This document shows positions 53,901-64,000 of a DNA stretch of 64,000 bases, in pieces (position 1 is the stretch's first letter; each line of letters opens with the position of its first letter). Below the pieces are notes generated by a model. The model ran no database searches, had not been told where the DNA came from, and saw only the letters and a program-made list of their open reading frames with translations. The stretch covers positions 744,001 through 808,000 of the forward strand of contig NZ_CANKZF010000001.1 in assembly GCF_947488515.1 (NCBI RefSeq), written 5' to 3'. The position numbers and the translations under genes were made by a program. The stretch is from an uncultured Nocardioides sp. Its GTDB lineage: Bacteria > Actinomycetota > Actinomycetes > Propionibacteriales > Nocardioidaceae.

Positions 53901-54497
53901 GTGAGCCCAGCGCGCGAGGAGCTGTCGCCGCGTCGCCGGCAGATCCTGGCGGCGGCGACGACAGTGCTGGCACAGCAGGGCAACCGCGGGCTCACCCATC
54001 GCGCGGTCGACCGCGAGGCGGGGCTGTCCGAGGGGAGCTCGTCGGCCTACTTCCGCACCCGCGACGCCCTGCTCCTCGCCCTGGGGGACGTCGTCGCGGA
54101 CCGACTGGCCGCCGACGTGGCCGCGCTGGGCACGCGGCTCGCGTCGTGTCCCGGCGACCACGAGCGCGCCGTCGCGGAGGTCTCCCGGCTCTTCTCGCGT
54201 TGGCTCGGCGAGCCCGACCTGCTGGCCGCCCGGCTCGAGCTGACGGTCGCCGCCACCCGCGACGCGGCCCTCGCCGACCGCTTCACGCAGTGGCGCGACG
54301 ACCTGGTCCGCACCGTGCGCGGCGTGATGGAGGCGGCGGACGAGGACGGGGGCACGTCGGCCGAGACGCTCGTCGCAGCGCTGGACGGCGTCCTGCTCGC
54401 GTCGCTCCTGCTCCCCCAGCGGCGGCGTCGTGCCTTCGTCAGCGCGAGCGTCGAGCAGCTGCTGTCGAAGCTCGGACCCAACCCTGCGCAGACCTGA
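53901..54497 (+). CDS. TetR family transcriptional regulator
   Basis: 198-residue repressor. The N-terminal HTH (RRQILAAATTVLAQQGNRGLTHRAVDREAGLSEGSSSAYFRTRDALLLAL) is followed by an all-helical ligand domain. Its HTH lacks the usual Tyr-Tyr/Phe pair but keeps YF. GTG 53901 has GGAGGACACC upstream. The twin palindromes about 92-125 bp upstream are its probable binding sites, controlling itself and the divergent small membrane protein. The ligand is unknown. Confidence 0.87.
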   Translation: MSPAREELSPRRRQILAAATTVLAQQGNRGLTHRAVDREAGLSEGSSSAYFRTRDALLLALGDVVADRLAADVAALGTRLASCPGDHERAVAEVSRLFSRWLGEPDLLAARLELTVAATRDAALADRFTQWRDDLVRTVRGVMEAADEDGGTSAETLVAALDGVLLASLLLPQRRRRAFVSASVEQLLSKLGPNPAQT

Positions 54498-54557
54498 GCC
54501 CGGTGCCGCACTAGGGTGCGGAGAGACCGTGCAACCGCCCAGTAACCGGAGTTCTCC

Positions 54558-55772
54558 ATGCCCGAGGCAGTGATCGTTTCCGCAGCGCGCACCCCCATCG
54601 GCCGCGCCAACAAGGGCTCGCTCAAGGACTTCCGTCCCGACGACCTCACCGTCCTCGCCGTGCAGGCCGCGCTGGACAAGATCCCCGGCCTCGACCCCAC
54701 CATGATCGAGGACCTGCTGCTCGGCTGCGGGCTGCCGGGCGGGGAGTCGGGCAACAACATGGCGCGCGTGGTGACCACCCTCCTCGGCCTCGAGGTCCCC
54801 GGCGCGACAGTCACCCGCTACTGCTCGTCGTCCGTGCAGACGACGCGGATGGCGTTCCACGCGATCAAGGCCGGCGAGGGCGACATCTTCGTCTCCGCCG
54901 GCGTCGAGACGGTCTCCCGCTTCGCGAAGGGCACCTCCGACCACATCCCCGACACCCGCAACCCGCTCTTCGCCGACGCCGGCGCGCGGACCGCGGAGCT
55001 CGCGAAGGGCGGTCAGGACTGGCACGACCCGCGCGAGGACGGCCAGCTGCCCGACATCTACGTCGCGATGGGCCAGACCGCCGAGAACGTCGCGCGGCTC
55101 CGCGGGCTCGACCGCAAGGAGCTCGACGAGTTCGCCGTCCGCTCGCAGAACCTCGCCGAGAAGGCGATCGCCGGCGGCTTCTGGGAGCGCGAGATCACGC
55201 CGGTCACGACGCCCGACGGCACGGTCGTCGGCAAGGACGACGGCCCGCGCGCCGGAGTGACGTACGACGCCATCGCCGGCCTCGACCCGGTGTTCCGCCC
55301 CGACGGCGTCGTCACGGCAGGCAACTGCTGCGCGCTGAACGACGGCGCCGCCGCGGTCGTCGTCATGTCCGACACCAAGGCGGCCGAGCTCGGCCTCACC
55401 CCGCTGGCGCGGATCGTGTCCACCGGCGTCTCGGGCCTCTCCCCCGAGATCATGGGCCTCGGCCCGGTCGAGGCCACCAGGAACGCCCTGAAGTACGCCG
55501 GCATGAGCATCGGCGACATCGACCTCGTGGAGATCAACGAGGCCTTCGCCGCCCAGGTCGTGCCGTCCTACCAGGACCTCGGCATCGACCTGGACCGGCT
55601 CAACGTCAACGGCGGCGCCATCGCAGTGGGCCACCCCTTCGGCATGACCGGGGCCCGCCTGCAGAACACGATGCTCAACAGCCTCGACTGGCACGACAAG
55701 TCCACCGGCCTGATCACCATGTGCGTCGGCGGCGGTCAGGGCATGGCGATGATCCTCGAGCGGATCTCCTGA
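54558..55772 (+). CDS. Acetyl-CoA acetyltransferase (thiolase)
   Basis: 404-residue thiolase catalysing reversible Claisen condensation or cleavage of acyl-CoA. The nucleophilic Cys is in VTRYCSSSVQTT near residue 93, GHPFGMTGAR carries the active-site His, and CVGGGQGMA the second catalytic Cys. Length and motifs are complete. GGAG lies 8 nt before the ATG. It follows the TetR gene by 60 bp on the same strand, but TetR control is not indicated by any second operator. Confidence 0.93.
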   Translation: MPEAVIVSAARTPIGRANKGSLKDFRPDDLTVLAVQAALDKIPGLDPTMIEDLLLGCGLPGGESGNNMARVVTTLLGLEVPGATVTRYCSSSVQTTRMAFHAIKAGEGDIFVSAGVETVSRFAKGTSDHIPDTRNPLFADAGARTAELAKGGQDWHDPREDGQLPDIYVAMGQTAENVARLRGLDRKELDEFAVRSQNLAEKAIAGGFWEREITPVTTPDGTVVGKDDGPRAGVTYDAIAGLDPVFRPDGVVTAGNCCALNDGAAAVVVMSDTKAAELGLTPLARIVSTGVSGLSPEIMGLGPVEATRNALKYAGMSIGDIDLVEINEAFAAQVVPSYQDLGIDLDRLNVNGGAIAVGHPFGMTGARLQNTMLNSLDWHDKSTGLITMCVGGGQGMAMILERIS

Positions 55773-55807
55773 GCCGTTCCGGCGCCGACTCGCACTACGC
55801 TGGCCCC

Positions 55808-56302
55808 ATGACCGGGACGGGGGAGCCGAGATGGCTCGACGACGACCAGCAGCACTCCTGGCGTGCCCTGATGATGGGGATGACGCTCCTCGAGGAACGT
55901 CTCGACGACGACCTGCGGCGTGAGTTCAGCATGTCGCTGACCGAGTACGAGGTGCTCGTCCGGCTGTCCGAGCGACCCGGCCGGGCCATGCGGATGGCCC
56001 AGCTCGCCGACGCGATGGCGCACTCGCGCAGCCGGGTGACCCACACCGTCGCGCGCATGGAGGCGGTCGGCTACGTCACTCGCGGCACCACGCCCGAGGA
56101 CGGTCGAGGCGTGGTGGCGACCATGACCGAGCAGGGCTACGACCTGCTCGTGCGCGCGGCGCCGTGCCACGTCGAGAGCGTACGACGCAACATCCTCGAC
56201 CTCGTGCCGGCCGAGGACTTCGCCGCCGTGGGCCGGGTCTTCGACCGGGTGTCCGACCACCTGGTCAACCGGCACCCGGAGTCGGAGCTCCGCACCTCCT
56301 GA
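55808..56302 (+). CDS. MarR family transcriptional regulator
   Basis: 164-residue winged-helix protein with RMAQLADAMAHSRSRVTHTVARMEAVGYV as the DNA-recognition region and GTTPEDGRGVVATMTEQG as the wing. It begins 36 bp after the thiolase stop. TACGCT 6 nt before the ATG suggests a leaderless transcript of its own. No palindromic operator was seen near its start, and the target genes are unknown. Confidence 0.87.
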   Translation: MTGTGEPRWLDDDQQHSWRALMMGMTLLEERLDDDLRREFSMSLTEYEVLVRLSERPGRAMRMAQLADAMAHSRSRVTHTVARMEAVGYVTRGTTPEDGRGVVATMTEQGYDLLVRAAPCHVESVRRNILDLVPAEDFAAVGRVFDRVSDHLVNRHPESELRTS

Positions 56303-56307
56303 TCCCG

Positions 56308-56349
56308 GAGCCCAGCCGGCCGCTCGTCCCTCGCGGCCGGCTGCTGGGC

Positions 56350-56351
<2 letters not shown>
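56308..56351. terminator. Hairpin between the MarR gene and ettA
   Basis: A GC-rich stem of about 16 bp interrupted by a 3-nt bulge, with an approximately 9-nt loop, lies between the convergent MarR and ettA stops and reaches the ettA stop codon. It probably terminates both. Confidence 0.65.
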
Positions 56352-58032
<1,681 letters not shown>

Positions 58033-58039
58033 GCGGGCG

Positions 58040-58045
58040 AGCCTA
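58040..58045 (-). promoter_or_regulatory. Candidate -10 element of a leaderless ettA promoter
   Basis: TAGGCT on the minus strand ends 7 nt before the ettA ATG. A weak TTGTCG lies 19 bp further upstream. Confidence 0.45.
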
Positions 58046-58098
58046 CGGGGAAGCGCCCCTGCGCCGACAATCGCACCCGTCGACCCCGACGGGACGGA

Positions 58099-58548
58099 TC
58101 ACGCCGCCCGGGCCGGCTGCTCCGCCACGCCTGCGTCGTCGACCACTGGAGCGGCGACGGGGGCGCTCACCGACGGGCTCGCGGGCTCCTCCGGGGCGCT
58201 GGGCCGGGTGAGCACGGTGGTGCCGTGCGAGAGGTCGTGGCCCACCGCCGTGGCGACGACCTCGAAGGACGTCTGCGGCTTGCCGTCGCGCTCCCAGACA
58301 GCGGCCACGAGCCGGCCGTGCACGACCACCGGGTCGCCGCTGGCGAGCGAGGACGCGACGTGGCGACCGAGGCGGTTCCACGCCTTGACGGTGTGCCACG
58401 AGGTCGTGCCCTTCACCCACTCGCCGTCGCGGTATCGCGTCGGCGTGCAGGCCATCCGGAAGGTGACGACGGCTCGTCCGTCGGTCAGCTCGCGCAGCGT
58501 GACCTCGCCGCCGATCCAGCCGGCCAGGGTGATCATGGTGTCGTTCAT
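58099..58548 (-). CDS. ssb: Single-stranded DNA-binding protein, short paralogue without acidic tip
   Basis: 149-residue OB-fold SSB. ITLAGWIGGEVTLREL, VTFRMACTPTRY, WHTVKAWNRLGRHVASSLASGD and VVVHGRLVAAVWERDGKPQTSFEV cover the OB domain. The C-terminus ends in PARAA and lacks the acidic DDIPF-type tip that recruits repair and replication proteins. This matches the secondary SsbB-type proteins of actinobacteria. ATG 58548 has AGGAGG 7 nt upstream. Confidence 0.88.
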   Translation of the reverse strand: MNDTMITLAGWIGGEVTLRELTDGRAVVTFRMACTPTRYRDGEWVKGTTSWHTVKAWNRLGRHVASSLASGDPVVVHGRLVAAVWERDGKPQTSFEVVATAVGHDLSHGTTVLTRPSAPEEPASPSVSAPVAAPVVDDAGVAEQPARAA

Positions 58549-58699
58549 CGAGGTGCCTCCTGGTGTCCGCGGCAGCGGGCCTGCCGCGCTGCCTCCAAGG
58601 CTCAGGGCGACGACCGACACGACCGGTCCGGCGACGCGAGGTCCTGTGGACGACGCGCGGACCGCGGCACCTGTGGACGGCTGGTGGCCAGCGACCGGC

Positions 58700-60355
58700 T
58701 CAGCGCAGGGCGGTGGCGAGTCCCTCGCGGACCGTGGCGTAGGAGGCGAGCTCGGCCTCGATCGGCTTCACGACCATCTCCTCGGAGACCTCGGAGATCG
58801 CGTCGCGCAGGCGCTTGTCGGCCGCGCGCGCCCGCGACCGGGCCGTGAGCGCGACCAGCCAACGGCAGACCAGGGCCAGGAGCAGTCCGAGGCCGATCCC
58901 ACCGAGCAGCAGCAGGGTCGGGACCGGGAAGGCGCCGACCTCGGGCGTCGGGGGCTCGGGCAGCCGGGCGTAGGAGCCGAGGGCGAGGAGCGCGAGCCAG
59001 CCGGCACCGACGAGCGCAGCGATGATGAGGACGTACTGCAGGACGCGCACGAGGCCGGCCCACACGGGGATCTTCGTGGCACCGAGGTCGGTCGCGGAGA
59101 CGGCGCGGTCGAGGCGGTCGCCGAGGTCGGGCAGACGGGAGACCGAGGCCGCGCGGACCGAGCTCGCCCACGACGGCGCCATGCCCTCCCCCACCTGGTC
59201 GGCCAGTGCACGCACCTCGGTGTCGACGCGGGCGCGCTGCACGCCGGTGGCCTGCGGCACGGACGTGCGCGCGGCACCGGTGAGCTCCTTGCCTGCGGAC
59301 CCGAGGTCGAGGTGGAGGCGCTTGAGCGGGTCGGGCTTGAGCCGCGAGAACCACGCCGTGACGGGCCAGCCGGTCGCGCGGTTGGCGCGCAGCCGGGTCG
59401 AGTCGGCGACGGCCTTGACCACCGTCGGGACACCGGCCGCGTCGGCGAAGGCGTCGTCGAGTGCGGCGACGCGCTCCTTGGACAGGGTGGGCACCTTGCC
59501 GGTGCCGGTCGCCGCCTCCAGGCGCTGGGCCGCCGAGCGCACGTCGGCCTCGAGCCGGGCCCGGGTGACCTTCTTCTCCGCCACGCGCTTGGCGATCAGC
59601 GCGCGCAGCTCCTGGACGCCCCAGCCCTGGCGGGCACTGACCGGCAGCACCGGGACCCCGCCCAGGCCGTCGGCCTCGAGCAGGCGGCGTACGTCGTCGA
59701 CCATGCCGGCGCGACGGTCCTCGGGCACGGTGTCGATGTGGTTGAGCACGACCAGCATCACGTCCTTGTGCCCGGCGAGGGGCTTGAGGAACCGGTCGTG
59801 GATGGCCGCATCGGCGTACTTCTGGGGGTCGAGGACCCACACCATCATGTCGGCGAGCTGGACGAGCCGCTCGACCTCGAGGTGGTGGGACACCTCCGTG
59901 GAGTCGTGGTCGGGGAGGTCGAGCAGCACGACGCCGCGCATCTCGACGTCCTCGTCGGCCTTCGACAGCATCGAGTCGCGGGTGACCTGGTGGCGGGCGG
60001 GGATCCCGAGCCACTCCAGCAGCTCCTCGGCGCCCTGCTTGCCCCACACGACGGCGGTGGCCCACGAGGTCGTGGGACGGCGTACGCCGACCGCGGCCAG
60101 CTCGAGGCCGCTCAGCGCGTTGAACGTGGAGGACTTGCCGGAGCCGGTGGCACCGCCGAGCGCGACCACGGTGTGCTCGGCGGACAGCTTGAGCCGGCTC
60201 GAGGCGCGGGCGGCCACGGCGGTGGCGTCGTCGACCACGGCGTCGTCGACCCGACCACGCGCCGCCTCGGCGGCGCGCTCGAGTCCCTCGACGCGCGCGC
60301 CGGTGTCAGAGCTCCTGGTGACCAGCTTCTTGGCCCCTTCGAGCAACGACGTCAT
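58700..60355 (-). CDS. Membrane-associated GTPase (YfjP/dynamin-like), first of a pair
   Basis: 551-residue P-loop GTPase. G1 is GGATGSGKSST near residue 70, G3 is LDLPDHDS and G4 is NHID. A helical region follows. Two membrane spans near residues 425-500 (VLQYVLIIAALVGAGWLALLAL and TLLLLGGIGLGLLLALVCRW) anchor it. GAGGGATTC precedes the ATG. Tandem genes of this type occur in many actinobacteria; the role is unknown, with membrane remodelling or a cell-envelope function proposed only by analogy. Confidence 0.82.
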   Translation of the reverse strand: MTSLLEGAKKLVTRSSDTGARVEGLERAAEAARGRVDDAVVDDATAVAARASSRLKLSAEHTVVALGGATGSGKSSTFNALSGLELAAVGVRRPTTSWATAVVWGKQGAEELLEWLGIPARHQVTRDSMLSKADEDVEMRGVVLLDLPDHDSTEVSHHLEVERLVQLADMMVWVLDPQKYADAAIHDRFLKPLAGHKDVMLVVLNHIDTVPEDRRAGMVDDVRRLLEADGLGGVPVLPVSARQGWGVQELRALIAKRVAEKKVTRARLEADVRSAAQRLEAATGTGKVPTLSKERVAALDDAFADAAGVPTVVKAVADSTRLRANRATGWPVTAWFSRLKPDPLKRLHLDLGSAGKELTGAARTSVPQATGVQRARVDTEVRALADQVGEGMAPSWASSVRAASVSRLPDLGDRLDRAVSATDLGATKIPVWAGLVRVLQYVLIIAALVGAGWLALLALGSYARLPEPPTPEVGAFPVPTLLLLGGIGLGLLLALVCRWLVALTARSRARAADKRLRDAISEVSEEMVVKPIEAELASYATVREGLATALR

Positions 60356-60398
60356 GAATCCCTCACCGTCCGAGTGGTGCTGCTGTGCGCCCCCAACC

Positions 60399-62279
60399 CT
60401 AGGGGGCGTGGTCCTCGGGCTCCGACACCCGGGCGGGCTCCGGCGCCGGGGTCGTGGCCGCCTCGGGGGCGCGGCGTGCCGACGCGAAGCGCAGGTCGTC
60501 GACCTTGCGGGCGGCGGCGCGCATCCGCTCGGGGGTCTCGGGCGAGACCTCCATGGTGTCGAGCAGGTCGGTGTAGCGGCGGCGCTCGGCGTCGAGGAGG
60601 TCGCGCATGGACGCCTCGAGCTGGCGGCGGGCGCGCTCGGCCAGCGAGCGCACGGCCTGGTCGCCGAAGACGGCCTCGAGCAGCTTCTGCCCGAGGATCG
60701 CTGAGCCGCCGGCGATGCCGGCCTCGGCACCGGTGACACCCGCGGTGTGGGCGAACACCACGACCATCAGGGCCACCGACAGGCCGTTGACGCCGAAGGC
60801 GAGGAAGCGCGCCGTCGAGCGCTTCTCGGCGCCCTCGGTGCGGACCATGTCGAGCACGTCGGACTGCCAGTCGCGGACCGCGCGCTCGGCGCGGCGGCGA
60901 AAGTCGCGGGACGCCCGGCCGAGGTCCTCGCCGGCGTCGCGCAGCAGGATCTGCCCGGCAGCCGTGCTGCGCCAGGAGGCCTCGGCGCGCTCGGCGGCGG
61001 CCTCGGCGTGCTCGAGGATCAGCGTCTCGAGACCCGACTCGACCGCCACGGTGACCCGCTCGGCCTGCTGCGGCTTGCCCTTGACGGCGTTGACGACCCG
61101 GTCCCGGATCCAGCCGACGCGGGTCTCCAGCGAGCGGAGCAGCTCGCCGGTGCCGACGAACTCCTGCCAGCGCGCCAGGACCTCGCCGCGGAGCAGGGTG
61201 CCGTCGGCCGACGCCTCGCCGACCGCCGTCACGGCCCGGTCGTAGGCCTCGTTGGCGTCCTCGCGCAGGCGGCGTACGGCGTCGACCTGCTCGGTGGCGG
61301 CGTCGGCCACCGAGTGCGTACGACGAGCGAGCGTGCGGATCGCGCCGTCGAGGGTCTGCTGCACCACCGACTGGCGTGCCTCCTCGTCGTCGGCGAGCGC
61401 GCGGAGCCACTGCCGGATCTCCACCACCGACGACGAGGGCAGCAGCCCCAGCTCGGAGACCTCGCCCTCCTCGACGACGAAGAGCGGGGAGTCCTTGAGG
61501 CCGCGGCTGGCCAGCATCCGGGCGAGGTGCGTGGTGATGGTGTCGACGGCCTCGGGCGGGGTGCGGTCGAGGACGATGGCGACCGCGGCCGAGCGGTCCG
61601 CGGCCTTGCGGAGGAAGTCCCACGGCACCTGGTCGGCGTAGCGCGCGGCCGAGGTGACGAAGAGCCACAGGTCGGCGGCGGCGAGCAGCTGGGCCGCCAG
61701 CACGCGATTCTGCTCCTCGACCGAGTCGATGTCGGGGGCGTCGAGGACGGCGAGGCCGGGCGCCATGACGGGCGACGGCACGAGCTGCAGCGCGGCGGGG
61801 TCGTTGGTCTGGCGGTCGACCCGCTCGAGCTCGGGCAGCAGGCGGTCCTGGCCGAACCACTTCGCGTCGTCGGGGTGGTGGACGAGCACCGGCGACCGGG
61901 TCGTGGGGCGCAGCACCCCTGGGGTGGTGACACGGGTGCCGACCAGGGAGTTGACCAGCGTCGACTTGCCCGCGCCGGTCGAGCCGCCGACGACCGCGAG
62001 GAGCGGCGCTTCGAGGGTCATCAGGCGCGGGATCACGTAGTCCTCGAGCTGGTCGACCATCTCGGCGCGCGCGCCGCGCTGCTCGTCGGCCCCGGGGAGC
62101 TCGAGCGGCAGCCGTGCCTCCTGCAGGGCCCCGCGCAGTCGCACCAGCGCGGTCACCATCGCCATCGAGGCGTCGGGGGTACGCCGCTGCTCAGGGACTT
62201 GCTCGGCGGCCTCGTCAGGAGTCTCGTCAGGAGTCTGCTCGGGGGCCTGGTCGGCGGTCCCGTCGTCGTCGTGGGTCAT
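60399..62279 (-). CDS. Membrane-associated GTPase (dynamin-like), second of a pair
   Basis: 626-residue GTPase with an acidic Glu/Pro-rich N-terminus (about 35 residues). G1 is GGSTGAGKSTLVNSLVG near residue 98, G3 is LDAPDIDSVEE, and the G4 position reads LDRT rather than NKxD. A long helical region and hydrophobic hairpin follow (FGVNGLSVALMVVVFAHTAGVTGAEAGIAGG). It overlaps the PrsW stop (ATGA) and precedes the first GTPase by 43 bp, so the three form one transcript. The two GTPases may hetero-oligomerise. Confidence 0.82.
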   Translation of the reverse strand: MTHDDDGTADQAPEQTPDETPDEAAEQVPEQRRTPDASMAMVTALVRLRGALQEARLPLELPGADEQRGARAEMVDQLEDYVIPRLMTLEAPLLAVVGGSTGAGKSTLVNSLVGTRVTTPGVLRPTTRSPVLVHHPDDAKWFGQDRLLPELERVDRQTNDPAALQLVPSPVMAPGLAVLDAPDIDSVEEQNRVLAAQLLAAADLWLFVTSAARYADQVPWDFLRKAADRSAAVAIVLDRTPPEAVDTITTHLARMLASRGLKDSPLFVVEEGEVSELGLLPSSSVVEIRQWLRALADDEEARQSVVQQTLDGAIRTLARRTHSVADAATEQVDAVRRLREDANEAYDRAVTAVGEASADGTLLRGEVLARWQEFVGTGELLRSLETRVGWIRDRVVNAVKGKPQQAERVTVAVESGLETLILEHAEAAAERAEASWRSTAAGQILLRDAGEDLGRASRDFRRRAERAVRDWQSDVLDMVRTEGAEKRSTARFLAFGVNGLSVALMVVVFAHTAGVTGAEAGIAGGSAILGQKLLEAVFGDQAVRSLAERARRQLEASMRDLLDAERRRYTDLLDTMEVSPETPERMRAAARKVDDLRFASARRAPEAATTPAPEPARVSEPEDHAP

Positions 62280-63394
62280 CGCGTGGGGACCACCTGTCCG
62301 GGGAAGGAGATGTAGGGGCGGATCCGACCGAGCTCCTCGACGTGTTCCTGCCCGCGCAGGGAGAAGTCGGAGGGTGCCGTGCCGCGCAGGTAGCGGTGGT
62401 GGAGGTAGCCGAGCTCGATGGCGGCCGCCTGGTACTCGCGCATGGCGCGCTCGGCGAGCGGGCCGCCCTGGTGGCGCGCCCAGCGGCGGGCGTGCCTGCG
62501 GGCACGCAGGTCGACGAGCCACGGGATGTCGGTGGCGGGCAGCAGCCCACGGTCCGCGGCGTCCTGCAGGGCCTGGGCGAGCAGCGGGCGCTCGGACCGG
62601 CGCCGGTAGACCGCGAAGGCGACGACGCCGAGGAACACCGGGAACATCAGCGTGCCGTAGACGATGAGGAAGTCGCCGGTGCCGGAGAGAGTGGAGGAGT
62701 TCCACACGCCGTGGAGGAGGGCGGCGAGCGCCAGGCCGACCAGGGGCGCGAGGAGTCGTACCGAGGTCCGGCGCGAGGCGATGGCGAGGCCCACCCCGAT
62801 GCCGACGAACGCGGTGAAGAACGGGTGGGCGAACGGACTGATCAGGCAGCGCACGATGAAGGTCGAGGTCAGTGCCGTGGTGCCACCGGGGCCGAGTCCG
62901 TCGGTGCCGTCGTAGGCGGCCGCGAGGTAGAGGATGTTCTCCGTGTAGGCGAACCCGACGCCGACCATGCCGGCGTAGACGATGCCGTCGAGCACGCCGT
63001 CGAGCTCGTGCCGGCGCCACCACAGGAGCAGGAAGAGGAAGGCCCCCTTGGTGACCTCCTCGGTGACGGGAGCGACGACGCTCAGCACGTCGCGCTCGGT
63101 CGCACCGCCGGCGAGGCCGAGGCCCTGGAACACGATGGCCGCCCCGGTGGCGGCGAACGCTCCCCAGAGCAGGCCGGCGACCAGCAGGTTGCGGGGCTCG
63201 GGCTCGTAGCGGTCGAGCCACATGAAGCAGCCGACGAGGGGACCGACCGGGACCGCCGCGAGCAGCGCCGCCAGCGCCAGCGACCCGGGGGCGCCGGACA
63301 GCGCGACGACCACCGCCATGACGATGGCCCCGAGGAGCACCAGTGCGGCCACCACGACGGTGAACGCGACACTGTCGCGGCGGCCTCGTTTCAT
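62276..63394 (-). CDS. PrsW family intramembrane metalloprotease-like protein
   Basis: 372-residue membrane protein with about eight spans. The PrsW/CAAX-protease-like catalytic elements are VTEEVTKGAF (paired Glu), FAYTENILY, AHPFFTAFVGIGVG and LLHGVWN (His). The C-terminal 100 residues are cytosolic and basic. PrsW in Bacillus cleaves an anti-sigma factor; no sigma/anti-sigma pair is next to this gene. TAGGGT lies 7 nt before the ATG, so the operon PrsW-GTPase-GTPase probably starts leaderless. Confidence 0.87.
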   Translation of the reverse strand: MKRGRRDSVAFTVVVAALVLLGAIVMAVVVALSGAPGSLALAALLAAVPVGPLVGCFMWLDRYEPEPRNLLVAGLLWGAFAATGAAIVFQGLGLAGGATERDVLSVVAPVTEEVTKGAFLFLLLWWRRHELDGVLDGIVYAGMVGVGFAYTENILYLAAAYDGTDGLGPGGTTALTSTFIVRCLISPFAHPFFTAFVGIGVGLAIASRRTSVRLLAPLVGLALAALLHGVWNSSTLSGTGDFLIVYGTLMFPVFLGVVAFAVYRRRSERPLLAQALQDAADRGLLPATDIPWLVDLRARRHARRWARHQGGPLAERAMREYQAAAIELGYLHHRYLRGTAPSDFSLRGQEHVEELGRIRPYISFPGQVVPTR

Positions 63395-63401
63395 GGGTCC
63401 G

Positions 63402-63407
63402 ACCCTA
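63402..63407 (-). promoter_or_regulatory. Candidate -10 element of a leaderless prsW-GTPase operon promoter
   Basis: TAGGGT on the minus strand ends 7 nt before the PrsW ATG. Confidence 0.4.
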
Positions 63408-63455
63408 ACGGAGCAGCCCCCTCCGACCCGCCTTGCCGCACCCCTACGGGGGACG

Positions 63456-64000
63456 TCAGCGGGGCCGCACGGCCCGGGTCGGCGGGCTGGTCCGGCGGGC
63501 GGTCGCGTGTCCGGGCTTGCGGGCGACGACCCTCACCGAGATCCGGTCACCGCGGTGCGAGGCGCGCGGCGTGAACCGCTTGCCAGTGGCCACCTTGCGC
63601 CCGTCCGCCAGCCACACGAACCGCAGCTGCGATCCGGGCGTCCGGTCGTCCAGGTGCACCCGGAGCTGCCGGCCGACGACCGGACGCCCCGTGATCCGTG
63701 GGCGGTCGACGACGACCCGACCGCGGCGCACGTCAGCGTCGTCCTCGACAGCAGCAGTGGTCGGTGTGAGACCCGCGGCCGTCCCGGTGACGACGACACT
63801 GATGCGCCTTCCTCGGTGCACCGCGCGCAACCCGAGGTGTTGCCCCGTCGCCCCCGCCAGCTGCTCGCCGTCGGCGAACCAGGCGTACGTCAGAGTGGCT
63901 CCGGGCGTCCACGTGCCGGGGTCGACCCGCAGCTCGTGGCCCACCCGGGGCTTGCCCCGCAGCGTCGGCGCGCCGGGCACGACCGCGCCCGGGGCGGGCG
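63456..64000 (-). CDS. C-terminal part of a secreted protein with Ig-like repeats, 5' end outside the window
   Basis: The last 181 codons of a gene entering from the right edge. Two repeats of about 80 residues share the pattern RVGHELRVDPGTW...LTYAWFADG...HRGRRISVVVTG and VVGRQLRVHLDD...LRFVWLADG...HRGDRISVRVVA. Such beta-sandwich repeats end many large secreted actinobacterial proteins. The tail is basic (RRTSPPTRAVRPR) with no LPXTG motif. The catalytic or binding domain, if any, lies outside the window. Confidence 0.7.
   Translation of the reverse strand, partial: PAPGAVVPGAPTLRGKPRVGHELRVDPGTWTPGATLTYAWFADGEQLAGATGQHLGLRAVHRGRRISVVVTGTAAGLTPTTAAVEDDADVRRGRVVVDRPRITGRPVVGRQLRVHLDDRTPGSQLRFVWLADGRKVATGKRFTPRASHRGDRISVRVVARKPGHATARRTSPPTRAVRPR

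Noticed and set aside
60388..60408. 7-bp hairpin at the end of the second GTPase gene
   Set aside because: It is short, its loop contains the stop codon, and the next gene follows on the same strand, so a terminator is unlikely.

Overview
The window is a high-GC actinobacterial chromosome segment, most consistent with a Nocardioides-like member of the Nocardioidaceae. The evidence is G+C-rich third codon positions throughout, the clpP1-clpP2-clpX arrangement, folC-DUF4233-ndk, a mycothiol-dependent nitroreductase homologue, many GTG starts, and leaderless-type promoters. The genus is an inference from gene content; no rRNA gene is present. No phage, insertion sequence, CRISPR array or plasmid gene was found.

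Layout. Positions 1-2065 hold the 5' part of an RNase E/G gene with a very long Ala/Lys/Arg-rich N-terminus. From 2387 to 19502, almost everything on the minus strand is one tightly overlapping array. Two halves of an uncharacterised radical-SAM pair (TIGR03960 at 15405-17378 and TIGR03936 at 2387-3112) flank a surface-glycan cassette. The cassette contains glycosyltransferases, a flippase, a DUF2304 protein, methyltransferases, a DUF2142 membrane protein and a WbpB/WbpE/WbpD/WbpI-like set, which together would make a UDP-2,3-diacetamido-uronic acid. Next come the rod-shape genes rodA-mrdA-mreD-mreC-mreB (19608-25420), then ndk, DUF4233 and folC, a secreted protein whose gene appears frameshifted in its signal peptide, and a GNAT acetyltransferase.

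From 30035, valS runs on the plus strand and converges on an unusual charged-repeat membrane protein. Protein quality control follows (clpX, clpP2, clpP1, tig), interrupted by a MarR regulator divergent from a small-molecule phosphotransferase, then tRNA-Pro and tRNA-Gly. Positions 40145-47576 carry signalling, repair and metabolic genes (SpoIIE-type phosphatase, Nei-like glycosylase, rpiB, GAF-ANTAR regulator, alpha/beta hydrolase, F420-reductase-like protein, metG, nitroreductase). Positions 47656-56302 hold pepN, two small membrane or soluble proteins, an MscS channel, a truncated haemoglobin, a double-hotdog thioesterase, a TetR module with paired operators, a thiolase and a second MarR. 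The end of the window has ettA, a short SSB, two membrane-anchored GTPases, a PrsW-type membrane protease and the C-terminal part of a secreted repeat protein.

Non-coding signals include several long terminator hairpins between convergent genes, a 161-bp structured inverted-repeat element upstream of ndk, a nested palindromic element after pepN, paired TetR operators, MarR-type operators and a candidate ClgR box. Many genes have a TAnnnT hexamer 6-7 nt before the start codon, the arrangement expected for leaderless mRNAs.
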